A stretch of 64,000 nt of DNA. It comes from Hyphomicrobiales bacterium. Its GTDB lineage: Bacteria > Pseudomonadota > Alphaproteobacteria > Rhizobiales > Rhizobiaceae. The stretch covers positions 1 to 64,000 of the forward strand of contig UBQW01000052.1 in the NCBI GenBank assembly GCA_900467745.1, in the 5' to 3' direction. Every line of letters begins with the position of its first letter. Within the stretch, counting starts at the first letter, position 1. A program made the position numbers and the translations under genes. Shown here piece after piece: positions 42,616-51,964 of the stretch. The notes under the pieces were generated by a model. It was given only the letters and a program-made list of their open reading frames with translations. It was not told the origin of the DNA and searched no databases.

Positions 42616-44520
42616 ATGACAGAGATAAGCGGCGTCGTTCCGGCGATCGGCAAGGCGTTGGCGAAGCGCGGTTATTCCGAGCTCACCCCCGTTCAGCAAT
42701 CCATGCTCGATCCGGCGCTTGCCGCATCCGACGCGCTGGTGTCGGCGCAGACCGGCTCCGGCAAGACGGTTGCCTTCGGTCTGGCCATGGCGCCGACCCT
42801 GCTTGGCGACGACGATCGCTTCGAGCCGGCTGCCACCCCGCTGGCGCTCGTCATCGCGCCGACCCGCGAGCTTGCGCTGCAGGTCAAGCGCGAGCTGGAA
42901 TGGCTCTATGAGCTGACCGGCGCCGTCATCGTCAGCTGCGTCGGCGGCATGGATATCCGCAGCGAGCGCCGCGCGCTCGAGCGTGGCGCCCACATCGTCG
43001 TCGGTACGCCCGGCCGTCTCTGCGACCACATCCGCCGCCGCGCGCTCGACATCTCCGATCTGAAGGCCGTCGTTCTCGACGAAGCCGACGAGATGCTCGA
43101 CCTCGGCTTCCGCGAAGACCTCGAATTCATTCTCGATGCCTCCCCGGAAGATCGCCGCACGCTGATGTTCTCGGCAACCGTGCCGGCAGCGATTGCCAAG
43201 CTCGCCAAGAGCTACCAGAAGAACGCCGTGCGCATCGCCACCACGACGCAGGAGAAGCAGCACGTTGATATCGAATATCGCGCGCTGGCCGTCGCTCCGA
43301 GCGACCGCGAAAACGCGATCATCAACGTGTTGCGCTACTACGAGGCGACCAACGCCATCGTCTTCTGCTCGACCCGCGCCGCCGTCAACCATCTGACCGC
43401 CCGCTTTCATAACCGCAATTTCGACGTTGTCGCACTTTCTGGCGAGTTGACGCAGAACGAGCGCAGCCACGCGCTGCAGGCTATGCGCGATGGTCGCGCC
43501 CGCGTCTGCATCGCCACCGACGTCGCCGCCCGCGGCATCGACCTTCCAGGCCTCGATCTCGTCATTCATGCCGACCTGCCGACCAATCCGGAAACCCTGC
43601 TGCACCGCTCGGGCCGTACCGGCCGCGCCGGTCGCAAGGGCGTCAGCGCCATGATCGTGCCGCTCAACGCCCGCCGCAAGGCTGAACGCCTGCTAGACAA
43701 CGCCGGCATTGCCGCCACCTGGGCGCTGCCGCCGTCAGCCGAGGAAGTCATTGCCCGCGACGAGGAACGTCTGCTCGCCGATCCGATCTTCGATGAGGCT
43801 CCCCGCGAGGAGGAGCAGGACATCGTCAAGCGCCTGCTCGAAGCGCATGGCGCCGAGAAGCTCGCAAACGCCTTCGTCAACCTCTACCGCGCCAAGCAGT
43901 CGGCGCCGGAAGATCTGATGGAGATCAGCCTGCAGGCCGGTCCGCGCAAGCCGCGCGACAACGCCGATGGCCCGCGCGACACCGGCCCACGCGGCCCGCG
44001 CGACGATTTCGGCCCCAGCGTCTGGTTCTCGCTGTCGGTCGGCCGCAAGCAGAATGCCGAGCCGCGCTGGCTGATCCCGATGATCTGCCGCAACGGCAAC
44101 CTCACCAAGCGCGACATCGGCGCCATCAAGATGCAGCCGGAAGAGACATTCGTCGAGATCGCGGCTGGCAGCGCCGACGCCTTCCTCGCGGCGACCGGCC
44201 CCAACAAGACGATGGAACGCGGCATCCGCGTCAGCCGTCTGCCCGGTACGCCGGAATTCGGTCGCCAGGATTACGGCAAGCCGGATTTCAACAAGTCCGG
44301 CGCCAAGCCTTACGCCGCCAAGAAGAGCTATGACGACCGCCCGCGCGACGGCGGCTTCAAGAAGGGACCGCGCAGCGATGCCGCCCCATCTGGCGAGCGC
44401 GACAGCAAGCCGTGGAGCAAGCCCGGCAAGCCGAAGTTCGAGGGCAAGCCAAAGTTCGAAGGCAAGCCGAAGTTCGACGGCAACGGCCCGAAGCCGAAGT
44501 TCTCCAAGAAGAAGGGCTAA
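42616..44520 (+). CDS. DEAD-box RNA helicase
   Basis: 634 aa from the ATG at 42616. All helicase motifs are present: Q motif (LTPVQ), AQTGSGKT, PTREL, DEAD, SAT, ATDVAARGIDLPG and HRSGRTGRAGR. After the two RecA-like domains comes a DbpA-type RNA-binding domain (about 465-545, including VWFSLSVGRKQNAEPRWLIPMICRNG). The tail is basic and includes three copies of KPKFEG (near 44433-44490), probably a non-specific RNA-binding tail. Likely role in ribosome assembly or mRNA turnover, especially in the cold. Confidence 0.94.
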   Translation: MTEISGVVPAIGKALAKRGYSELTPVQQSMLDPALAASDALVSAQTGSGKTVAFGLAMAPTLLGDDDRFEPAATPLALVIAPTRELALQVKRELEWLYELTGAVIVSCVGGMDIRSERRALERGAHIVVGTPGRLCDHIRRRALDISDLKAVVLDEADEMLDLGFREDLEFILDASPEDRRTLMFSATVPAAIAKLAKSYQKNAVRIATTTQEKQHVDIEYRALAVAPSDRENAIINVLRYYEATNAIVFCSTRAAVNHLTARFHNRNFDVVALSGELTQNERSHALQAMRDGRARVCIATDVAARGIDLPGLDLVIHADLPTNPETLLHRSGRTGRAGRKGVSAMIVPLNARRKAERLLDNAGIAATWALPPSAEEVIARDEERLLADPIFDEAPREEEQDIVKRLLEAHGAEKLANAFVNLYRAKQSAPEDLMEISLQAGPRKPRDNADGPRDTGPRGPRDDFGPSVWFSLSVGRKQNAEPRWLIPMICRNGNLTKRDIGAIKMQPEETFVEIAAGSADAFLAATGPNKTMERGIRVSRLPGTPEFGRQDYGKPDFNKSGAKPYAAKKSYDDRPRDGGFKKGPRSDAAPSGERDSKPWSKPGKPKFEGKPKFEGKPKFDGNGPKPKFSKKKG

Positions 44521-44681
44521 GGCTCAAAGCGTGACGACGAGGATCGCATGCGTCGCCAGTCGCTCGGGTGATCCTGATTTTCAGGGCACCACGCGACCTG
44601 GCAGCCATGCCTCGCCGTTTCTCATATCAAGCAATCGCGAAACATGAATCTCGCGGTTGCTGATCCGAACCGGGTGACGCC

Positions 44682-45395
44682 ATGTGTGATAAGACCGAGC
44701 GCATGACATCCGTTTCCGCGGAAGCTGATCCCCAGCCGCAGAGGCGCACATCGTCGTTCGACGCTAGCGCCTTCATGGTCAGGAACCTCCAGCTTCTGCC
44801 CGTGCCGGGTCTCGAACATATCCAGCTCTACACCGCGCACTCTGGAAGCCGGCTGTCACGCCTCGGCGGCACCGATCCCGACGCGCCGGCACCTTACTGG
44901 GCTTATGGCTGGGGCGGCGGAGCTGTGCTGGCGCGCTATATCGCCGAGAATCCGCATGTCGTGCGCGACCGCCGCATTCTCGACCTCGGAACCGGCTCCG
45001 GCCTCGTCGCGATCGTCGCCTCCAAGGCAGGCGCGACATCCGTGGTCGCCGCAGACATCGACGAAAACGCCATCGCCGCCGCCCGCCTCAATGCGACCGC
45101 CAACGGCGTCGCGATCGATCTTATCCATGCCGATCTCCTCGGCGGTCCACCGCCTGCGGTCGACATCGTTCTCGCCGGCGATCTCTTCTACGACGAAACG
45201 CTGGCGAACCGCGCGCTGGCGTTTCTCGAAACCTGCCACGCAGCCGGCATCGACGTCCTGATCGGCGATCCCTATCGCGTGCCGTTACCAACGGAGAGGC
45301 TGCACTGCATTGCCGAGTACTCCGTTCCGGATTTCGGTCTTGGCAGCGATGGGGTCGAGGTCCGCGCTGGTGTCTTCAGCTTGGCCAGTTTCTGA
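44682..45395 (+). CDS. SAM-dependent methyltransferase, ETF-beta lysine methyltransferase-like
   Basis: 237 aa. Rossmann-fold motif I reads ILDLGTGSGLVAIVASKAG; the post-I acidic residue is in AADID. The motif DLFYDE is characteristic of the METTL20/ETF-beta-KMT group, which methylates lysines of electron transfer flavoprotein beta; an Agrobacterium member has been shown to do so (established knowledge). The conserved WAYGWGGGAVLARYI region also fits. An ATG at 44703 is an alternative start. Confidence 0.8.
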   Translation: MCDKTERMTSVSAEADPQPQRRTSSFDASAFMVRNLQLLPVPGLEHIQLYTAHSGSRLSRLGGTDPDAPAPYWAYGWGGGAVLARYIAENPHVVRDRRILDLGTGSGLVAIVASKAGATSVVAADIDENAIAAARLNATANGVAIDLIHADLLGGPPPAVDIVLAGDLFYDETLANRALAFLETCHAAGIDVLIGDPYRVPLPTERLHCIAEYSVPDFGLGSDGVEVRAGVFSLASF

Positions 45396-45423
45396 CCGCT
45401 AGCCAGTTCCATGCGCTCCAGCT

Positions 45424-45838
45424 TTAGCCAGCCGCCGCCTGCAGGTCCAGCAGCACCCGCATGGCCTCTTCCGCGTCCGCCGTTGGCACGAAGACGTGGT
45501 CGTGATGATAAGGCGGCGACCATGTTGCAGGAGATGTTGTGATTGGCGAGCGCGGTTGCACCGGCGGCCGTCAGCCCGACACCTTCAAGCGATGAAAACA
45601 CGTTGAGCGTGATCCGCCGCATGGGGAGGGTGGTGTCGAATCCCAGCCGCTGAGCGTCGCCGAGTTCCAGTATCGCGGACACACCTTCGGCCTCGCGAAA
45701 CCAGCCGAGCGACGAAGGCGCAGCCTGCATGGCCAGTTGCTCGTCCTTTGTCGTGCAAAACACATAGTCTGCGGCGTCAAGGCTCGGCGTCATGCCACTC
45801 AGCATGGCCTTCGTATCGCGAACCGGCTGGGTGGTCAT
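45424..45838 (-). pseudogene. ACT-domain protein (COG3602-like) with a frameshift
   Basis: The frame from ATG 45838 gives MTTQPVRDTKAMLSGMTPSL and FREAEGVSAILELGDAQ, then MRRITLNVFSSLEGVGLTAAGATAL, matching COG3602 ACT-domain proteins. At 45510-45511 one extra A (on this strand) shifts the frame. Reading the other frame from that point gives YHHDHVFVPTADAEEAMRVL and a TAA stop at 45424-45426, exactly the expected family end. The defect may be a real mutation or a sequencing or assembly error. Confidence 0.85.
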
Positions 45839-45943
45839 GATCATGTTCCCGGCTGTGGGTGAGTGCGTAGTGTGGAACACGCACGCTATCCGCACAAGTC
45901 ACCGCAATAACAGCAATCAGTCGGCAGGCGCCCGATCAAGCGT

Positions 45944-47167
45944 TCAGCCCAGCAGTTCCGGACGGATCAGCATGACCTCGCACGCTTCTCCGGCCGCAAG
46001 CTCGGGCATGTGCGGCGGCCGTATGATCAGGCAGTCGGCTTGCGCGAAGATCTTCATCATCGACGAATCCTGCTTGCCGAATGGCTCGACTTGCAAAACG
46101 CCAGTTGGCGAACGCACCGCTCTCGCCCTGACATAATCCTGTCGCTGGTCGTTGGCCTTCATGCTGACGGCGGCTTCCGCCGTGGCGGCTCGCTTGACTG
46201 GAGGCAGGGAGGCGAGCTTGCGGATCAGCGGCTCGAGAAACAACAGCCCGCAGACGAGGCTGGAAACCGGATTGCCCGGCAGCCCGAGCACATGCGTATC
46301 GCCGAAACTGCCCACCATCAGCGGCTTCCCCGGTCGCATCGCGATCCGCCAGAAATCGAGCTCCATGCCCGCGGCAAGCAGCGTTGCCTGCACGAGATCG
46401 TGGTCGCCAACGGACGCGCCGCCCAGTGTGACGATCACATCGACCTTGGCTTGCCGTGCTCTCTCGACTGCAGCCGTGATCGCCGCCTTGTCGTCGGGAA
46501 CGATACCGAGATCGAGCACCTCGGCGCCTGCCTTACGCGCCAGTGCCGCAATCCCGAACGTGCTGGACGCGATGATCTGTGAGGGGCCGGGTTGCTCGCC
46601 TGGCGCGACCAGTTCGTCGCCGGTGGCCAGCAGCGCCACCAGAGGCTTGCGCCGAACGTCGAGCGTCGCGTGGTTCATGCCGGCGGCAACGGTCAGTCGC
46701 GAGAAATCGATCACCGTGCCTGCCATCAGCACCGGCTCACCCTCGAGAAAGTCCTGCCCGCGTGGACGCACATGCTGGCTCAGCCGCACCGGGAAGGTGG
46801 TGCGGATGCCGCCTTCGGTCTTCTCGGCGTCTTCCTGCAGCAACACGCTATCGGCGCCTTCGGGAACCGGCGCGCCGGTGAAGATCCGCACGGTCTCGCC
46901 GGCGCCGATCGTGCCGTCAAAGGCGTGTCCTGCGGACGACGTCCCGATTATCAGTAGTTCGCTGCCGGGCTCAAGCGCATCCTCGCCGCGCAGCGCATAG
47001 CCGTCCATCGCCGATGAATTGAAGGGCGGCTGTGTCAGGCGCGCGGTGACATCGGTCGCGAGAACGCGTCCTTCGGCCTCGGCGAGGGAGACGGTTTCGG
47101 GCACCATAATGGGCTTTGCACGCGACAGCAGGCGTTCCTGCGCTTCGGCAACGGGAAGCATGCTCAT
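45944..47167 (-). CDS. moeA: Molybdopterin molybdenumtransferase
   Basis: 407 aa. MoeA motifs: SAMDGYALRGED, GAPVPEGADSVL, VTLGGASVGDHDLV and LPGNPVSSLV. It inserts molybdate into adenylylated molybdopterin. Its start overlaps the moaC stop by four bases (ATGA on the minus strand). Last gene of the operon ppiD-like/trpD/trpC/moaC/moeA. Confidence 0.97.
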   Translation of the reverse strand: MSMLPVAEAQERLLSRAKPIMVPETVSLAEAEGRVLATDVTARLTQPPFNSSAMDGYALRGEDALEPGSELLIIGTSSAGHAFDGTIGAGETVRIFTGAPVPEGADSVLLQEDAEKTEGGIRTTFPVRLSQHVRPRGQDFLEGEPVLMAGTVIDFSRLTVAAGMNHATLDVRRKPLVALLATGDELVAPGEQPGPSQIIASSTFGIAALARKAGAEVLDLGIVPDDKAAITAAVERARQAKVDVIVTLGGASVGDHDLVQATLLAAGMELDFWRIAMRPGKPLMVGSFGDTHVLGLPGNPVSSLVCGLLFLEPLIRKLASLPPVKRAATAEAAVSMKANDQRQDYVRARAVRSPTGVLQVEPFGKQDSSMMKIFAQADCLIIRPPHMPELAAGEACEVMLIRPELLG

Positions 47168-47664
47168 TTCGCATGCTCCGGATGCCTGAAATCGCCCGAC
47201 TTCCCGCCCGATTTCTCAAGCAGCCGGATGCCGCTGATCTCCATCGCCTTGTCGGCCGCCTTGGCCATGTCGTAGATCGTCAGGCAAGCGACCGAAACAG
47301 CCGTCAGCGCTTCCATCTCGACGCCGGTCTTGCCGGTGAGCTTGGCGGTCGCCGTGACGCGCAGGCCGGGCAGGGCGCTGTCCTCGGTAATGTCGACGGA
47401 AACCTTCGTCAGCATCAAGGGATGGCAGAGCGGGATGAGATTGCTGGTCTGCTTGGCGGCCATAATGCCGGCGAGCCGCGCCGTGCCGATCACGTCGCCC
47501 TTCTTGGCGTTGCCCTTAAGGATCAGCTGAAGCGTCGCCGGTGCCATCTTCACATGGCCTTCGGCGGTGGCGATACGGGTGGTGTCGGCCTTGTCGCCGA
47601 CATCGACCATATGCGCCTCGCCGGCCGCGTCGATGTGGGTCAGGCCGGCCTTTTCGCCACTCAT
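47164..47664 (-). CDS. moaC: Cyclic pyranopterin monophosphate synthase
   Basis: 166 aa. MoaC signatures: AHMVDVGDKADT, LIPLCHPLMLTKV, VEMEALTAVSVACLTIYDMAKA. It forms cyclic pyranopterin monophosphate in molybdenum cofactor synthesis. One base separates it from trpC upstream and it overlaps moeA downstream, so it belongs to a single transcript mixing tryptophan and Moco genes, a linkage usual in rhizobia. Confidence 0.98.
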   Translation of the reverse strand: MSGEKAGLTHIDAAGEAHMVDVGDKADTTRIATAEGHVKMAPATLQLILKGNAKKGDVIGTARLAGIMAAKQTSNLIPLCHPLMLTKVSVDITEDSALPGLRVTATAKLTGKTGVEMEALTAVSVACLTIYDMAKAADKAMEISGIRLLEKSGGKSGDFRHPEHAK

Positions 47665-47665
47665 C

Positions 47666-48478
47666 TTATTCGGCCGCCAGTGAGGCCTGGCCGAACAGCA
47701 GCGCCTGCGTGGCAGCCGTCACATCGTCCTTGCGCATCAGGCTCTCGCCGACGAGGAAGGTATTGATGCCGAAAGCCTGCAGCCGCTTGCAATCCTCATG
47801 CGTGAAGATGCCGCTTTCGCCGACCAGCAGCCGGTCATCCGGCACCATGGCCGAGAGCTCTTCGCTGACCGTGAGGCTGACCTCGAAGGTTCTGAGGTTG
47901 CGGTTGTTGATTCCGACCAGCGGCGACGAGAGCTTCAGCGCCCGTTCCATCTCTTCGGCGTCGTGCACTTCGACGAGCACATCCATGCCGAGCCCGAAGG
48001 CCTCGTCCTGCAAACGTTCCGCATCGCTGTCGGAGAGCGAGGCCATGATCAGCAGAATGCAATCGGCACCCCAGGCACGGGCTTCCTGCACCTGATAGGT
48101 CTCGAACATGAAATCCTTGCGCAGGGCCGGCAGCTTGCAGGCCGCCCGCGCCGCCATCAGGAACTCAGGGGCGCCCTGAAAGCTCGGCGTATCCGTGAGC
48201 ACGGACAGACAGGCCGCGCCGCCAAGTTCGTAAGCCTTTGCCAGCGCCGGCGGATCGAAATCGGGACGGATCAGTCCCTTGGACGGGCTTGCCTTCTTGA
48301 TCTCGGCGATAAGACCGAACTGGCCCGCATCGCGCTTCGAGACCAGCGCCTTGTGGAAACCGCGCGGCGCGGTCTGGTCCTGCTGCATCGCCTTCAGATC
48401 GGCGAGCGAGACCTTGGCCTTCGCCGCTGCAATCTCTTCGCGCTTGTAGAGTTCGATCTTCTGCAGAATGTCGGTCAT
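47666..48478 (-). CDS. trpC: Indole-3-glycerol phosphate synthase
   Basis: 270 aa, full length and not fused to TrpF. Active-site strands: AEIKKASPSKGLIRPDFDP, LRKDFMFE, VEVHDAEEMERAL, GINNRNLRTFEV and VGESGIFT. It closes the indole ring in tryptophan synthesis. It lies 9 bp after trpD. Confidence 0.98.
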   Translation of the reverse strand: MTDILQKIELYKREEIAAAKAKVSLADLKAMQQDQTAPRGFHKALVSKRDAGQFGLIAEIKKASPSKGLIRPDFDPPALAKAYELGGAACLSVLTDTPSFQGAPEFLMAARAACKLPALRKDFMFETYQVQEARAWGADCILLIMASLSDSDAERLQDEAFGLGMDVLVEVHDAEEMERALKLSSPLVGINNRNLRTFEVSLTVSEELSAMVPDDRLLVGESGIFTHEDCKRLQAFGINTFLVGESLMRKDDVTAATQALLFGQASLAAE

Positions 48479-48487
48479 GTCTGTATC

Positions 48488-49504
48488 CTAGTCGAGGTCG
48501 TTGGATACGGCGACAAGTTTGTCGAGCGCACCCGCGGTGGCGCCGCTGTCGAGCGACTGCGCGGCAAGCCGCATGCCGTCATGCAGCGTTTCCGCCTTGC
48601 CGGCGATCACGAGCGATGCGGCGGCATTGGCGAGCGCGATATCGCGATAGGCGTTCTTCGCGCCGCTCAGCACATCGCGCAGCGCAGCTGCATTGACGAC
48701 GCCGTCGCCGCCCTTGATAGCCTGGAGTTCGACTGTATCGACACCAAAGTCGCTAGGCGAAAGCTCGAAGCTCTTGATCTTGCCGTTCTCGAGTGCTGCC
48801 ACGCTGGTCTTGCCCGTGGTGGTGATTTCATCGAGACCGTTTCCGTGCACGACCCACACACTCTCGGAGCCGAGATCACGCATGACTTCGGCGATCGGCA
48901 TGACGAGCTGCGGCGAGTATACGCCGAGCAGCTGGCGGCGAACGCCGGCCGGATTTGAGAGCGGGCCGAGAACGTTGAAGATCGTCCGCGTGCCGAGTTC
49001 GACCCGCGACGGGCCGACATGGCGCATGGCCGAGTGGTGCTGCTGCGCGAACATGAAGCCGACGCCGGCCTCGCGAATGCAGCGCGAGATGACCTCAGGC
49101 GTCACGTCGAGCTTGACGCCCAGCGCAGCCAGGCTGTCGGCAGCACCCGATTTGGAGCTGAGTGCGCGGTTGCCGTGCTTGGCGACCGGCACACCGGCGC
49201 CGGCGACGATCAGGGCCGCCAGCGTCGAGATGTTATAGGTGCCGCTGGCGTCACCGCCGGTGCCGACGATGTCGATGGCATCGGCTGGCGCTTCCACCGT
49301 CAGCATCTTCGAGCGCATGGTGGTGACGGCGCCGACGATCTCGTCGACGGTCTCGCCGCGAACGCGCAGGGCCATCAGAAAGCCGCCGATCTGCGAAGGC
49401 GTGGCCTGGCCGGACATCAGGATGTCGAAGGCCTCGCGGGCCTCCTCACGTGTCAGAGGTTCGCGGCTTGCGGCCTTCGCCAGGAGGGGCTTCAGATCGG
49501 TCAT
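48488..49504 (-). CDS. trpD: Anthranilate phosphoribosyltransferase
   Basis: 338 aa. PRPP-binding motif IVGTGGDASGTYNIST, KHGNRALSSKSGAAD, and the anthranilate-binding FMFAQQHHSAM region. It joins anthranilate to PRPP. It is 15 bp downstream of the ppiD-like gene; no trp attenuator is seen because the operon starts at the PPIase gene. Confidence 0.98.
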   Translation of the reverse strand: MTDLKPLLAKAASREPLTREEAREAFDILMSGQATPSQIGGFLMALRVRGETVDEIVGAVTTMRSKMLTVEAPADAIDIVGTGGDASGTYNISTLAALIVAGAGVPVAKHGNRALSSKSGAADSLAALGVKLDVTPEVISRCIREAGVGFMFAQQHHSAMRHVGPSRVELGTRTIFNVLGPLSNPAGVRRQLLGVYSPQLVMPIAEVMRDLGSESVWVVHGNGLDEITTTGKTSVAALENGKIKSFELSPSDFGVDTVELQAIKGGDGVVNAAALRDVLSGAKNAYRDIALANAAASLVIAGKAETLHDGMRLAAQSLDSGATAGALDKLVAVSNDLD

Positions 49505-49519
49505 GCGTTCATCTTCCCC

Positions 49520-51412
49520 TTAGCGCGAGGCTGCCTGTTCGGCGAGCTGCTGGTTGATCGACACGCCATACTGCGTCTGCAGCAGGGAGACCATCTGGTC
49601 CAGGATGTCGTCGCCGGCGGCGTTGGCGATCGCGTTGATCTGCTGGTCCTGGTTGGCAAGCACGTCGCCGGTCGGCTCGGTGTTCACTTCCGTCACCTTC
49701 ATCAGGATCTGCGTCGTCGGATCGGCGCCGATAGCGGTCGCGATCGTGTCGATCGGGCCAGAGAAGGAGGCATTGACGCCACCGGTGCCAAGAACCACGT
49801 CGTCCATGCCGCGGGTAATGCCGCTCTTGCTCTCGACCTGAATGCCGAGCGGTGCGGCGATGTCGGCAAGCGAGGTGCCCTTCTGGGCCTGCTGCTTCAG
49901 CTCATCCGCTTTCTTGGCGAGTTCGCTCTTCTGCTGCTCGGCGGTCCAGTCGGCGACGGCCTTGTCATGAACCTCGGCAAGCGGACGGTCGCGCTCGGGC
50001 GTGACGTCGCCGAGAGCAAACCACAGATAGCCATCCGTACCGATCGAGAGCGACGGGATATCAGCACCAGCTTCTGCACGGAACACCGCGCCCAGCACCT
50101 GCTGCTTCTCGGGAATGTCCTTGACCTCATTGCCGGCCTTGTCGAGGCCCGTTGCATCGACTGCGTCGATGGTCACGGCCTTGAGCTTCAGCTGCGTGGC
50201 GATCTGGTCGAGCGTCGAGCCGGCGCTGCGAAGGTCTTCGATCTGATCGTGAACGGTGATCATCTGCTGCGAGGCATTGGCGACGGCGAGCTGCTTGCGC
50301 AGGTCTTCCTTGACCTCGTCGAAGCTCTTCGCGCTCTCAGGCTTGATGTTGGTGATGCGCAGGATAACCGGGCCGAAGCTGCCGTCGACGACAGGCGAGG
50401 TGCCGCCGTTGCGGGAAACCGCGAAGGCCGCGTCGGCAACAGACTGGTCGGGGACCTTGTCCTTGGTGAATTCGCCGAGCATGACGTCGTTGGCGGTCTT
50501 GCCTTGGTCGGTCACCAGCTGGTCGAAGGTCGTGCCGGTCTTGAGCGCATTTGCGGCCGCGTTGGCGAGGTCCTTGTTCTGGAAGGTCAGCTGCTCGATC
50601 GTGCGGCTTTCCGGCGTACGATAGGCATCCTTGCGCTTCTCGAAGTCTTCGCGGATCTGATCGTCGGTCACCGTTCCTGCATCGGCGATGTCGGCCGGCT
50701 GCAGTTTCAGATAGGTGAACTTGCGATATTCCGGCGCACGATAGCGCGCCTTGGCGCCTTCGAACCACTTGGCGAGAACATCGTCAGCCGGGGCCTTGAT
50801 CGGCTCGATATTGGCGTTCGTCAGCAGCAGGTAATCGATCCCGCGGCTTTCCTGGCGGTAGAGCTTCAGCGAATCGACCAGCGTCTTTGGCGGCGTGAAG
50901 CCGTTCGAGATCGCATCGACGATCTGGCTGCGAACCGCGACCTTGCTGCGCTCCTTGATATAGTCGTCCTCGCGGATGCCGGCGTTGCGCAGGCGCGAGG
51001 TAAACAGCGAGCGGTCGAACTGGCCGTTGACGGCCTTGAACGCCGGGTCGTCACCGATCAGCTGGGCCAGACGATCCTCGGAGAGCCCGAGCCCCATGTC
51101 GGCGGCGAGCTGGTCGAGCGACGCGCCGGCCACCAGCTGCGAAATCACCTGCTGTTCCACGCCGAAGGCGCGGGCCTGATCGGGCGTCAGGCGCATGCCG
51201 AACTGCTGGCTGAGGTTGGAGACTTGGCGCTGATAGGCGAGGCGGAACTCGTTCACGTCGACCTGCTGGTCGCCGACCGTCACCACGGTCGTGCTGGTGC
51301 TGCCGGTCAGCAGGGAGTGCGACACACCCCAAATGCCGAAAGAGGCGACCAGGAGCAGCATCAGGAGCTTGGCCGCCCAGGTCCGGGCAGCTCTACGCAG
51401 AAGATCGAACAT
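49520..51412 (-). CDS. PpiD-like membrane-anchored peptidyl-prolyl isomerase/chaperone
   Basis: 630 aa. N-terminal single membrane anchor (about 12-36, LLMLLLVASFGIWGVSHSL), then a SurA-like N-terminal domain, a parvulin-type PPIase region (about 240-370; FTKDKVPDQSVADAAFAV, DGSFGPVILRITNI) and a second weak parvulin-like part. It folds exported proteins at the periplasmic side of the Sec translocon. It is the first gene of the trpD-trpC-moaC-moeA operon. Confidence 0.92.
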   Translation of the reverse strand: MFDLLRRAARTWAAKLLMLLLVASFGIWGVSHSLLTGSTSTTVVTVGDQQVDVNEFRLAYQRQVSNLSQQFGMRLTPDQARAFGVEQQVISQLVAGASLDQLAADMGLGLSEDRLAQLIGDDPAFKAVNGQFDRSLFTSRLRNAGIREDDYIKERSKVAVRSQIVDAISNGFTPPKTLVDSLKLYRQESRGIDYLLLTNANIEPIKAPADDVLAKWFEGAKARYRAPEYRKFTYLKLQPADIADAGTVTDDQIREDFEKRKDAYRTPESRTIEQLTFQNKDLANAAANALKTGTTFDQLVTDQGKTANDVMLGEFTKDKVPDQSVADAAFAVSRNGGTSPVVDGSFGPVILRITNIKPESAKSFDEVKEDLRKQLAVANASQQMITVHDQIEDLRSAGSTLDQIATQLKLKAVTIDAVDATGLDKAGNEVKDIPEKQQVLGAVFRAEAGADIPSLSIGTDGYLWFALGDVTPERDRPLAEVHDKAVADWTAEQQKSELAKKADELKQQAQKGTSLADIAAPLGIQVESKSGITRGMDDVVLGTGGVNASFSGPIDTIATAIGADPTTQILMKVTEVNTEPTGDVLANQDQQINAIANAAGDDILDQMVSLLQTQYGVSINQQLAEQAASR

Positions 51413-51630
51413 CGAAACGCAAACCTCGCATTATATTCGCCCGTTCGCGGGCAAAGCATTGGACGTTCCTTAGAGCAAACGCATCAGGAATTGAAGGGTT
51501 ATCGCGCGAAAACATCTGCGCTATACCAGCCGTGTTTCGCGACGCCGATCGAAGACAAAAGATGCTCTCTCGCGGAACCTTTGACGGCGCTATTTCGTTG
51601 AGCAGCATCCCGAAGAAACAGGAGCAAACA

Positions 51631-51912
51631 ATGGCCGACATGAAAACCGCCTCCGCACAGTCCACAGCAGCGCGCGTCAAGGCGGAGATTGCAACGGATG
51701 ATCTGTCCGCCCAGGTCGCCGCATTGCGGGAAGATTTGGCGCGCCTGTCCGAAAGCGTTGTTGCGCTGGGGCAGGGTGCAAAGACCGCCGTTGCAGATGA
51801 GGCCTCAGTTTTGACCGAACGCGTCCGCGACAAGGTCCGTGCAGAGCCGATCCTCGCGATCGCGGTGACCGCCGGCGTGGCATACCTGTTTGGCCTGATG
51901 AGCCGCCGATAG
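51631..51912 (+). CDS. Small membrane-anchored DUF883/YqjD-like protein
   Basis: 93 aa from the ATG at 51631 (AGGAG upstream). An amphipathic, heptad-like helix (AALREDLARLSESVVALG) is followed by a C-terminal membrane helix (PILAIAVTAGVAYLFGLMSRR). This is the layout of ElaB/YqjD proteins, which tether to the inner membrane by the C-terminus and bind ribosomes in E. coli. Strong terminator downstream. Confidence 0.8.
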   Translation: MADMKTASAQSTAARVKAEIATDDLSAQVAALREDLARLSESVVALGQGAKTAVADEASVLTERVRDKVRAEPILAIAVTAGVAYLFGLMSRR

Positions 51913-51931
51913 AATTTCTCGATCGAGATGG

Positions 51932-51964
51932 AAAGGGCCGGGCTATGAAGCTCGGCCCTTTTTT
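51932..51964 (+). terminator. Intrinsic terminator of the DUF883-like gene
   Basis: 13-bp stem (AAAGGGCCGGGCT/AGCTCGGCCCTTT, one G-T pair), loop ATGA, six T residues at the end, 20 bp after the stop codon. Confidence 0.92.

Noticed and set aside
49019..51601. 860-codon open frame antisense to ppiD-like and trpD genes
   Set aside because: Shadow frame; the minus-strand proteins are well-known families.
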